A stretch of 31,611 nucleotides of DNA from JAGWRA01 sp035534615 (GTDB lineage Bacteria > Acidobacteriota > Vicinamibacteria > Vicinamibacterales > CAVVIG01): positions 1 through 31,611 of the forward strand of contig DATLRO010000090.1 of NCBI GenBank assembly GCA_035534615.1, read 5' to 3'. The first letter of the stretch is position 1, and each line of letters begins with the position of its first letter. The notes under the pieces were generated by a model, which worked only from the letters and a program-made list of their open reading frames with translations, made no database searches and had not been told where the DNA came from. The position numbers and the translations under genes are program-made. This document shows, one piece after another, positions 11,354 to 20,374 of this stretch.

Positions 11354-12205
11354 TCAGCGCCGGCCGGCCGATTCGCCGGCGAGGAAGCCGCGGATCTGCC
11401 TGACCGCGGCATCCACCTTCATGTCGACCTGGAGCTTGCCGAGCCTGGCGGAGGAGCCGCGCGCGTCACCGATGATGCCGTTGTTCACCTTGAGGACCGG
11501 CCGCTGTCCGGGCGGCGGGATCGGATCCCCGACGGTGATCTCGTTCATGCGGACCCACTTCGCGCCGCCGAAGTAGATCATCTCGGAGGTGTCCGGGATG
11601 CCGGCGTGCTCGCTGACCGGCAGGTGATGGGCGGTCAGGTAATCGTTGAACTGGTCGTTGGCCTTCTTGTAGACGTCGCTGCAGAAGAAGACGTGCACCC
11701 CCTGCGAGGCGTACTGCGCGTTCTTCTTCTCGGCGACTTCCGCCAGCTGCTTCTGTCCGCCGCCGTGGTCGCCCATCAGGATGATGTTCTTGAAGCCGTT
11801 CTTCACTTCGCTGTCGACGACCGCTTCGTTGACCTGGGCGAACAGCTCGGGCGACACGCTGACGCCGCCGGGGTGGATGTCGCTGACGCCGGTCGGGGAG
11901 AACGGCATGACGGGCGCGACCAGCGCATTGCCGAGCTTCTCGGCAATCAGGTTGGCCGTCTTCTCCCCCATGAGCGTGTGGCCGCCCAGCACGCACTGCG
12001 GTCCGCGCTGCTCCGTGCCGCCGTTGTAGATGAGGACGGTCGTCTTCCCCTCGTGGTGGATGGCGTTGTAGATCTCGGGCCACGTCATGTAGATCATCTC
12101 GACCTGGCCCGGCTTGCGCGCGGCCCGGTGGGCCGGCGCCGCCAGTGCCGAGCCGGCGGTCATGGCGAGCGCGAGCGCACAGACGCTTGAAGTGACACGG
12201 AACAT
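11354..12205 (-). CDS. Creatininase-family protein with signal peptide
   Basis: A 283-residue member of the creatininase/amidohydrolase family, whose members hydrolyse cyclic or linear amides at a two-metal site. A signal peptide is visible (MFRVTSSVCALALAMTAGSA, likely cut after ALA near residue 22), so it should act in the periplasm; most relatives are cytoplasmic. Family motifs are NGGTEQRGPQ (E65), LGGHTLMGE (H76), VSDIHPGGVS and IILMGDHGGGQ (H147). The usual EQHGPH is EQRGPQ here and the usual GTDT Asp is His76, so metal ligation may differ from creatininase proper. ATG 12205 is preceded by a strong AGGAGGAGG. A terminator hairpin follows. It is divergent from the Rieske gene. The substrate is unknown; creatinine is not implied. 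Confidence 0.85.
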   Translation of the reverse strand: MFRVTSSVCALALAMTAGSALAAPAHRAARKPGQVEMIYMTWPEIYNAIHHEGKTTVLIYNGGTEQRGPQCVLGGHTLMGEKTANLIAEKLGNALVAPVMPFSPTGVSDIHPGGVSVSPELFAQVNEAVVDSEVKNGFKNIILMGDHGGGQKQLAEVAEKKNAQYASQGVHVFFCSDVYKKANDQFNDYLTAHHLPVSEHAGIPDTSEMIYFGGAKWVRMNEITVGDPIPPPGQRPVLKVNNGIIGDARGSSARLGKLQVDMKVDAAVRQIRGFLAGESAGRR

Positions 12206-12494
12206 CGTGGTGATCCTCCTCCTGAGTTTCGGCCTCAACGGAACGGGAGCGCGGCCGTCGGCCTCACGGGGCTCGTCCCGCTCGCGCGGGTGCCGTGACG
12301 GTCCCACACTTATAATGCGGCAGCAGAACAGTTTGCCGCCGATTAATGTAATAGATTGTCGCGCGGGGGACGTGACACCGCCTTCTGGTATAAGATGCGG
12401 TGTAGGTCGCGCAGACGACATGCGCCGTTCCGCATGTTGCTCGTACGGCAGGGGTTAGGCTTCGACGTCCCGGGGTCTCCAGGGGATTCGAGCG
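12206..12494. promoter_or_regulatory. Divergent intergenic region with A+T-rich core
   Basis: These 289 bases lie between the creatininase (minus) and Rieske (plus) genes. The 12308-12360 core is unusually A+T-rich and contains TATAAT (12311-12316, plus strand; CTTATA on the other reading) with no recognisable -35 partner. An inverted repeat, GCGGCA (12317-12322) with TGCCGC (12334-12339), lies next to it. A plus-strand extended -10, TGGTATAAG (12386-12394), is about 100 nt before the Rieske start and is my best candidate for its promoter. Confidence 0.4.
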
Positions 12495-12971
12495 ATGGCT
12501 GAACAGGAACACGAGATCGACCGGCGCGGGCTCTTCCGCTGGATCATCAACGGCGTGGTGACGGCGATCGGCGCCGTTGTCACCGTCGTGGCCGGCGGGG
12601 CCATCGTGGCGCCGAGTTTGAAGAAGCCGGCGGAGCGCTGGCTGCCGGCCGGCCGGATCCTCGGCCTGCAGCCCGAGACACCGACGCCGGTCACGGTGCG
12701 GGTGGTCCGCCGGGAAGGCTATTACGAGGCGGTCGATCACGAGACCGTGTTTCTCATCCGCGAGCCGGGCGGCGAGGTGCGGGCGCTGTCGTCCATCTGC
12801 ACACATCTCGGCTGTCACGTGCACTGGGACGCGAAAGCGCGGCTGTTCAAGTGCCCGTGCCACGGCGGCGTCTACGACATCAACGGCAAAGTCGTGTCGG
12901 GCCCGCCGCCCCGGCCGCTGGCCACCTATCCGACCCGCATGGACCAGAACGAGGTCTTCGTAGAATTGTGA
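12495..12971 (+). CDS. Rieske iron-sulfur protein of a cytochrome bc/b6f-type complex
   Basis: 158 residues. An N-terminal membrane anchor (about residues 15-40, WIINGVVTAIGAVVTVVAGG) is followed by the cluster domain. Box I is CTHLGC (ligands C102 and H104) and box II is CPCHGG (ligands C120 and H123), with C107 and C122 expected to form the disulfide; GPPPRPL is the conserved proline loop. It carries a 2Fe-2S cluster that takes the first electron from quinol at the outer face of the membrane. Its TGA overlaps the ATG of the cytochrome b/c gene (TGATG), so the two are translationally coupled. Length and anchor position resemble the b6f/QcrA type. Confidence 0.95.
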   Translation: MAEQEHEIDRRGLFRWIINGVVTAIGAVVTVVAGGAIVAPSLKKPAERWLPAGRILGLQPETPTPVTVRVVRREGYYEAVDHETVFLIREPGGEVRALSSICTHLGCHVHWDAKARLFKCPCHGGVYDINGKVVSGPPPRPLATYPTRMDQNEVFVEL

Positions 12972-14566
12972 TGGCGACCCGAGGCAAAGGCGTTCTCAAC
13001 TGGCTGGACTCCCGGACAGGTTATCGAAACGGTCTCAAACATCTCCTCGATGAGCCGATCCAGAGCGGGACCGGCTGGTGGTTCACGCTCGGCAGCATCC
13101 TGATGGCGCTGCTGGGCATCCAGTTCATCACCGGCGCGGTCCTCACGATGTACTACGTGCCGTCGCCGGCGTACGCCTACGACAGCGTCAAGTACATCTC
13201 GACCGGGCTCACCTTCGGGCACGTCCTCCGCGACCTGCACTTCTTCGGCGCCAGCTTCATCGTCATCGCCGCGGTGGCGCACCTGCTGCGCGTGCTGTTC
13301 TTCGGCTCCTACAAGAAGCCGCGCGAGGTGACCTGGCTGACGGGCGTCTGCCTCCTGCTCGTCATCCTCGGCTTCGCGCTGACCGGCTATCTCCTGCCGT
13401 GGGATCAGCGGGCCTACTGGGCGACGGTCGTGTCGACCAACATCGCCAAGACCGCGCCGCTCCTCGGGCCCTACGTGTCGGCCCTGATGAAGGGCGGCCA
13501 GGACGTCGGAGCCCTGACGCTCAATCGCTGGTTCGCGGTGCACGTGATCATCCTGCCCGCGCTGCTGGTGGTGCTGGCCGTCACCCATCTGTACCTGATG
13601 CGGCGGCACGGCATCTCCGGGCCCGTCAGGCCGCGGCACGGGAAGTCGCACCCGTTCTATCCCGACCACGCGATCAAGGACACGCTCGTCGTGGCCCTGG
13701 TGTTCGCCCTGCTCGTGACGTTCGCCGTGTACGGACACGCCCCGCTGGCGGCGAAGGCCGATCCGACCGACGCCTCGTACATCCCGCGTCCCGAGTGGTA
13801 CTTCATGAGCCTGTTCCAGCTCCTCCATTACTTCAAGGGAGGCCTGGAACCGGTCGCCACCATCGGGATCCCGACGCTGCTCGTCGCCGTGCTCTTCCTG
13901 CTGCCGTGGCTCGATCGGAAGCAGGACCGCGACCCGCGGAAGCGCCCGGTGGTGACCACCGTCACGGTCCTGGTCCTCGGCGGCATCGTGACCCTGACCG
14001 CGATCGGCCTGCACGAGACGCCGCCCGAGCCCAATCCGGACATCTGGGGGCCGGCGTCGGTGGCCGGCGAGGCGATCGCGCAGTCGACGCAGTGCACGCG
14101 CTGCCATACCGACGGTGGCGTCGCCGCCGTCCTCGGCAGCCAGGAGATCCGGCAGGGCGACGGCTGGATCGAAGGGCATCTGTCCGATCCGGAGATGATC
14201 GCGCCCGGGCTCAGGCCCAAGCCGCAGGACGCGCTCGACGTGGTGCAGACCCGGGCGGTGATCGCCTACGTGAAGAAGCTGCAGGGCGGCGTCCCGCCGC
14301 CGTCGATGCCGGCCGACGTCCGTGCCGCCTACGTGGTCATCGGGAGCAACTGCCTCGGCTGCCACTCCATCAAGGGGGAGGGGACGCGGTCGGGCGACGC
14401 CCCCGACCTCACGCACGAGGGCCGGACCCGGAAGGCGGACTGGCTGGACCAGTGGATCACCGATCCGACGATGATCGATGCCAGCTCGACTATGCCGGCG
14501 TTCGGGGACAAACTCAACGCCCAGCAGATTCAGACCGTGGCCAATTATCTGTCCAGCCTGAAGTAA
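12971..14566 (+). CDS. Cytochrome b fused to a di-heme cytochrome c
   Basis: 531 residues. The N-terminal part (about 1-310) is a full cytochrome b. Heme-b ligands are H90/H104 and H191/H206, and the Qo motif PEWY is at 274-277. The 14 and 15 residue spacings match the b6 pattern, not bc1. No Cys occupies the b6 heme-ci position near GWWFTLGS. After another membrane segment (about 327-347) come two c-type heme sites, CTRCH (375-379) and CLGCH (461-465), with possible Met ligands in SDPEMIAPG and SSTMPAFGD. With the Rieske protein this would oxidise quinol and reduce its own c domain. ATG 12971 overlaps the Rieske stop. A hairpin follows. No separate cytochrome c1 gene is adjacent. Confidence 0.93.
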   Translation: MATRGKGVLNWLDSRTGYRNGLKHLLDEPIQSGTGWWFTLGSILMALLGIQFITGAVLTMYYVPSPAYAYDSVKYISTGLTFGHVLRDLHFFGASFIVIAAVAHLLRVLFFGSYKKPREVTWLTGVCLLLVILGFALTGYLLPWDQRAYWATVVSTNIAKTAPLLGPYVSALMKGGQDVGALTLNRWFAVHVIILPALLVVLAVTHLYLMRRHGISGPVRPRHGKSHPFYPDHAIKDTLVVALVFALLVTFAVYGHAPLAAKADPTDASYIPRPEWYFMSLFQLLHYFKGGLEPVATIGIPTLLVAVLFLLPWLDRKQDRDPRKRPVVTTVTVLVLGGIVTLTAIGLHETPPEPNPDIWGPASVAGEAIAQSTQCTRCHTDGGVAAVLGSQEIRQGDGWIEGHLSDPEMIAPGLRPKPQDALDVVQTRAVIAYVKKLQGGVPPPSMPADVRAAYVVIGSNCLGCHSIKGEGTRSGDAPDLTHEGRTRKADWLDQWITDPTMIDASSTMPAFGDKLNAQQIQTVANYLSSLK

Positions 14567-14582
14567 CCGGCTCGCGGCGCGG

Positions 14583-14615
14583 ACGTCCCCGCCCCCCGGC
14601 TGGGGGAGGGGACGT
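14583..14615 (+). terminator. GC-rich hairpin after the cytochrome b/c gene
   Basis: ACGTCCCCGCCCCC (14583-14596) pairs with GGGGGAGGGGACGT (14602-14615) with one mismatch and a 5-nt loop, 16 nt after the stop. No T-run follows. Confidence 0.6.
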
Positions 14616-14668
14616 GCCCGGCCGTCCCCGCGGGCCGCGCCCGGACCCGTTCGCGGTCCCGGGGGGGC

Positions 14669-14698
14669 TTGCGGACGGTTTTCCAGCCGTGGTATATT
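14669..14698 (+). promoter_or_regulatory. Sigma-70-type promoter of the rpsL leader
   Basis: A -35-like TTGCGG (14669-14674), an 18-bp spacer, the extended-10 TGG and -10 TATATT (14693-14698) make the best promoter I can see in the window. Transcription should start near 14704-14706, leaving a leader of about 375 nt before rpsL. It probably drives the str and downstream ribosomal genes, or an independent small RNA ending near 14913. Confidence 0.6.
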
Positions 14699-14703
14699 CG
14701 TCA

Positions 14704-14925
14704 GGTTTCCTCGGAGCTGGGACACCCTATCTAGCTTCGATCGCCCGGACAGGGTCCAAGGGCGTGCCGGGGGGAGTAGCCTTCCCGGCTTCTGACGTCG
14801 CTCAGAACAGGCCGCTCCTTCACGGGGGCGCTCCGGCGAGGCCGGGTCCGTTCTCGCGAACATCTAACGCATAGGGTCAGGGCTTCCAGGCGCCAAGCCG
14901 CAGCGCGGCTTTTAGGCCTGGAGCG
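14704..14925 (+). ncRNA. Folded leader RNA or small RNA candidate upstream of rpsL
   Basis: The transcript expected from the 14669-14698 promoter is densely self-complementary. ACCCTAT (14724-14730) can pair with ATAGGGT (14871-14877), closing a 140-nt domain. Inside are the hairpin GCCC-GGAC / GTCC-GGGC (14743-14763) and GCCGGG / CCCGGC (14766-14789). The domain is followed by a terminator-like stem (14895-14913). This layout suits either a regulatory leader with attenuation or a stand-alone RNA such as 6S. I could not match it to a known riboswitch, SRP RNA, tmRNA or RNase P. The call rests on base-pairing seen by eye. Confidence 0.4.
14886..14921 (+). terminator. Attenuator-like nested hairpin in the rpsL leader
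   Basis: The inner stem AAGCCGC (14895-14901) / GCGGCTT (14905-14911) has a 3-nt loop and ends in TTTT (14910-14913), the only stem plus T-run of this kind I noticed in the window. An outer stem, CCAGGC (14886-14891) / GCCTGG (14916-14921), can enclose it. It lies about 160 nt before rpsL, so it would act as an attenuator or as the end of a small RNA. Confidence 0.5.
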
Positions 14926-15079
14926 GTGCTCCGTCGCGGCCGGTTGCCGGGCGGAGTGATGGCATTTTCCAGCCCCGGCGGGGCCAGTGCCGCGATTCGC
15001 GGCGGCCTGTTTCTGCCGGAGTGGATGGGGCTGGGTTTGTGGAGGCTGCGGGGCCGGTGGGCCGCAGCGGGGACGCAAC

Positions 15080-15454
15080 GTGCCGACAATCAGTCAGCTT
15101 GTTCGACGCGGCCGCAGGAAGATCGTCAGCAAGACCAAGAGTCCGGCGCTGCAGGACAGCCCGCAGAAGCGCGGGGTCTGCGTGCGCGTGTTCACGCAGA
15201 CGCCGAAGAAGCCGAACTCCGCGTTGCGCAAGGTGGCGCGCGTGCGTCTGACGAACGGCATCGAGGTGACGACCTACATTCCGGGCGTGGGGCACAACCT
15301 GCAGGAGCACTCGCTGGTGCTGATCCGGGGCGGCCGTGTCAAGGATCTCCCGGGCGTCCGGTACCACGTGGTCCGCGGGACGCTCGATGCGGTGGGTGTG
15401 CAGGGGCGGAAGCAGGGGCGTTCGAAGTACGGCGCCAAGCGGCCGAAGGCGTAG
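15080..15454 (+). CDS. rpsL: 30S ribosomal protein S12
   Basis: 124 residues, the normal length. S12 sits at the decoding centre and checks codon-anticodon pairing. The start PTISQLVRRGR is canonical and follows a GTG at 15080; GGGGAC lies just upstream. The conserved TPKKPNSALRKVARVRL and GGRVKDLPGVRYH loops are present, with the wild-type Lys residues (the equivalents of E. coli K42 and K87) whose mutation gives streptomycin resistance elsewhere. It is the first gene of the str block, behind a leader of about 375 nt, and is followed by an 87-nt gap with a hairpin before rpsG. Confidence 0.99.
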   Translation: MPTISQLVRRGRRKIVSKTKSPALQDSPQKRGVCVRVFTQTPKKPNSALRKVARVRLTNGIEVTTYIPGVGHNLQEHSLVLIRGGRVKDLPGVRYHVVRGTLDAVGVQGRKQGRSKYGAKRPKA

Positions 15455-15458
15455 GAGA

Positions 15459-15498
15459 GGCAACGGGCAGGGGGCAGGGGGCGATGACGCCCGTTGCC
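15459..15498 (+). promoter_or_regulatory. Intercistronic hairpin between rpsL and rpsG
   Basis: GGCAACGGGC (15459-15468) and GCCCGTTGCC (15489-15498) pair perfectly over 10 bp. The 20-nt loop carries the repeated G-rich unit AGGGGGCAGGGGG. The stem starts 4 nt after the rpsL stop. In E. coli this gap binds S7 for autoregulation, so the position suggests a similar role, but the sequence alone does not show binding. Confidence 0.45.
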
Positions 15499-15541
15499 GC
15501 CGGGAATGCCCATTGCTCTTTGCTGACGGGACACAGGGCTT

Positions 15542-16015
15542 ATGCCACGCAGACGAGAGATATCGAAGCGAGAGATTCCGGCCGACCCGCTGTACAACAG
15601 CGCGCTGGTGACGAAGTTCATCAGCTGTGTGATGCGCGACGGCAAGCGCAGCACGGCCGAGCACATTCTCTACGGCAGCTTCACCATCATCCGCGACAAG
15701 ACGGGGGACGACCCGCTGAAGGTGTTCAAGAAGGCGGTCGACAACGTCAAGCCGAGCCTCGAGGTGAAGTCGCGTCGCGTGGGCGGCTCGAACTATCAGG
15801 TGCCGATCGAGGTCAATCCGAACCGCCGGCTGTCGCTGAGCATCCGCTGGCTGGTCGGCTATGCGCGCTCCCGGAGCGACGGCAAGACGATGCAGGAGAA
15901 GCTGGCCAACGAGCTGCTCGACGCGTCGAACCTGCGCGGGGGCGCCGTCAAGAAGCGCGAGGACACGCACCGGATGGCGGAGGCGAACAAGGCGTTCGCC
16001 CACTATCGCTGGTAG
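15542..16015 (+). CDS. rpsG: 30S ribosomal protein S7
   Basis: 157 residues, standard bacterial length. S7 nucleates assembly of the 30S head by binding the 3' major domain of 16S rRNA and lies at the exit-tRNA site. The N-terminus PRRREISKREIPADPLYNS, the middle block EVKSRRVGGSNYQVPIEV and the C-terminal KKREDTHRMAEANKAF are all canonical. The ATG at 15542 begins the expected MPRR start. It lies between rpsL and fusA, the usual str order. Confidence 0.99.
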   Translation: MPRRREISKREIPADPLYNSALVTKFISCVMRDGKRSTAEHILYGSFTIIRDKTGDDPLKVFKKAVDNVKPSLEVKSRRVGGSNYQVPIEVNPNRRLSLSIRWLVGYARSRSDGKTMQEKLANELLDASNLRGGAVKKREDTHRMAEANKAFAHYRW

Positions 16016-16059
16016 GTCGGCCCGGCCGCAGGACGCAGGACGGACAAGGTTTTTCAGGA

Positions 16060-18165
<2,106 letters not shown>

Positions 18166-18214
18166 GCCGCCGGGGCCGGCGTGCCGCGCCCCCCGCGCCC
18201 GACAGAAGGACACT

Positions 18215-18553
<339 letters not shown>

Positions 18554-18616
18554 CGGCCGTGACGCGCCGCGCGTCGCACGGCGCGCGTGGCTCGTCGCAC
18601 GCGACAGGAATTCACC

Positions 18617-19297
18617 ATGGTGACAGGCATCATCGGTAGAAAAATCGGGATGACGCAGCTGTTCGACGCCGACGGCACCGTGTGGCCGGGGACCGTCATC
18701 AAGGCGGGCCCCTGCGTCATCGTCCAGGCGAAGACCAGGACGACGGACGGATACGACGCCGTGCAGCTCGGCCTCGTCGAGGAGCGGCCCGCCCGCGTCA
18801 GGAAGCCGCTGGCCGGCCATTACAAGAAGGCCGGCGTGCCGCCGACCCGCGTCCGCCGCGAAGTGCGCGTCGCCGAGGGGGGCGACGCGTTGAAGGCGGG
18901 CGATCAGGTGCTCGCCTCGATGTTCGCCAACGGCGACCGGGTGGACGTGATCGGCGTGAGCCGCGGCAAGGGCTTTCAGGGCGTCGTCCGCCGGCACCAT
19001 TTCGCCGGCGGCGCGGCCACCCACGGGTCGATGTTCCACCGGGCGCCCGGATCGATCGGCGCCTCGTCGTACCCGTCGCGCGTCATCAAGGGCATGCGGG
19101 CGCCCGGGCGGATGGGCGGGGGCCAGGTCACCGTGCGGAACCTGCGGATCGTCCGCGTCGATCCGGAGCAGCACGTGATCGTGCTGCACGGCGCCGTGCC
19201 GGGCGCCGCGGGCGGCTACCTGGTGATCCGCCGTGCCGTGGCGGCGAAGCGGCCGCGCGTCGCGCAGGTCGAGAAGCCGGTCAAGGGAAAGAAGTAG
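18617..19297 (+). CDS. rplC: 50S ribosomal protein L3
   Basis: 226 residues. L3 is an early-assembly 23S rRNA binder whose central loop reaches toward the peptidyl transferase centre. It starts MVTGIIGRKIGMTQLF at ATG 18617, after CAGGAA; an in-frame upstream start at 18587 would add an unlikely 10-residue tail. The conserved loop region GKGFQGVVRRHHFAGG and GSIGASSYPSRVIKGMRAPG is intact, including the glutamine methylated by PrmB in E. coli. Confidence 0.99.
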   Translation: MVTGIIGRKIGMTQLFDADGTVWPGTVIKAGPCVIVQAKTRTTDGYDAVQLGLVEERPARVRKPLAGHYKKAGVPPTRVRREVRVAEGGDALKAGDQVLASMFANGDRVDVIGVSRGKGFQGVVRRHHFAGGAATHGSMFHRAPGSIGASSYPSRVIKGMRAPGRMGGGQVTVRNLRIVRVDPEQHVIVLHGAVPGAAGGYLVIRRAVAAKRPRVAQVEKPVKGKK

Positions 19298-19308
19298 GCG
19301 AGCGGCGG

Positions 19309-19328
19309 CGGCGATCGCGTGATCGCCG
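19309..19328 (+). repeat. Small hairpin between rplC and rplD
   Basis: CGGCGATC (19309-19316) and GATCGCCG (19321-19328) form a perfect 8-bp stem with loop GCGT in the 49-nt gap, ending 18 nt before the rplD ATG. It may tune translation or RNA stability; no T-run follows. Confidence 0.35.
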
Positions 19329-19346
19329 GACGCCCGGGGTGGGGCC

Positions 19347-19985
19347 ATGCAGCTTGACGTCGTCAACAGTCAGAACGAGAAGGTCGGATCGCTGGAGCTG
19401 CGCGACGAAGTGTTCGGCGGCCGCGTGAATACCGCGCTCATCTGGGAGTCGGTCGTGCACGCGAACGCGGCCGGGCGCCGCGGCACCCATGCGACGAAGA
19501 ACCGGGCGCTCGTCAGCGGCAGCGGCCGGAAGCCGTGGCGGCAGAAGGGGACCGGCCGCGCGCGCGTGGGGGAGATCCGGAACCCGCTGTGGCGCAAGGG
19601 CGGCACGGTGTTCGGGCCCCAGCCGCGCAGCTACGACTACGCGCTGCCCCGGAAGGTCGAGCGGGGCGCGTTGCGCGCCGCCCTCGCCCAGAAGGTGCGG
19701 GAAGGGGCGCTCACGGTGGTCGACGCCCTGCAGGTGGACGAGGCCCGGACGAAGGCGGCGGCCGAGCTGCTGCGGACGCTCGGGGTGGCCGGCGGGCGCG
19801 TGCTGCTGGTCGACCTGCAGCCGGACGACAAGCTCGTCCTGGCGGTCCGGAACATTCCGGACGTGACGCTGGTGGCCTCGGGCCGGGTGACGCCGCGCGC
19901 CGTGATGCACGCGTCGCGGATCATCGCGACGCGGGCCGCCGTGGAGCGGCTGCAGGATGTGCTGGGGGCGCGGAAGGCGCAGTAA
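19347..19985 (+). CDS. rplD: 50S ribosomal protein L4
   Basis: 212 residues. L4 lines the polypeptide exit tunnel through a long extended loop, recognisable here as GSGRKPWRQKGTGRARVGEI followed by NPLWRKGGTVFGPQPRSYDY. In E. coli it also represses its own operon. The N-terminus MQLDVVNSQNEKVGSLEL and the C-terminal Rossmann-like part (RVLLVDLQPDDKLVLAVRNI) are normal. ATG 19347 follows a G-rich stretch (GGGGTGGGG). Confidence 0.98.
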   Translation: MQLDVVNSQNEKVGSLELRDEVFGGRVNTALIWESVVHANAAGRRGTHATKNRALVSGSGRKPWRQKGTGRARVGEIRNPLWRKGGTVFGPQPRSYDYALPRKVERGALRAALAQKVREGALTVVDALQVDEARTKAAAELLRTLGVAGGRVLLVDLQPDDKLVLAVRNIPDVTLVASGRVTPRAVMHASRIIATRAAVERLQDVLGARKAQ

Positions 19986-20050
19986 CGGATGGCCGGACGG
20001 CCGCCTCGCGGCGTGAGGCGCGGCGGTTCGAGTCGACAAGGATTCAGATC

Positions 20051-20341
20051 ATGAAGCTCACCGACGTGATCCGGCGGCCGCTGGTGACCGAGAAGACGAC
20101 GATCCTCCGCGGAGACGGACGGACGATGGCCTTCGAGGTGGCGGCGTCGGCCAACAAGGTCGAGATCAGGCGGGCGATCGAGCAGCTGCTCGGAGCGAAA
20201 GTGGCGGAGGTCCGGACGGCCGTCGCCCACGGCAAGGTGAAGCGCCAGGGGCGGTTCGTCGGGCGCCGGTCGGACTGGAAGAAGGCCTACGTCAGGCTGC
20301 GCGCGGGCGAGAAGCTGCCGGAGTTCATCGAAGGCGCCTAG
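20051..20341 (+). CDS. rplW: 50S ribosomal protein L23
   Basis: 96 residues. L23 sits at the exit of the peptide tunnel and docks trigger factor and SRP. It starts MKLTDVIRRPLVTEKTTIL at ATG 20051; KVEIRRAIEQLLGAKVAEVR is the core helix and KVKRQGRFVGRRSDWKKAYV the rRNA-binding arm. A 65-nt gap precedes it. The gene order L4-L23-L2 is the usual one. Confidence 0.98.
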   Translation: MKLTDVIRRPLVTEKTTILRGDGRTMAFEVAASANKVEIRRAIEQLLGAKVAEVRTAVAHGKVKRQGRFVGRRSDWKKAYVRLRAGEKLPEFIEGA

Positions 20342-20374
20342 CCGCGGCGCGCGGCGCCTCGGGAAGAGATGCTT

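Noticed and set aside
14926..16059. Open frame running from the leader through rpsL and rpsG into fusA
   Set aside because: It is simply the fusA frame left open by chance; rpsL and rpsG are certain in other frames, and ATG 16060 is the standard EF-G start.
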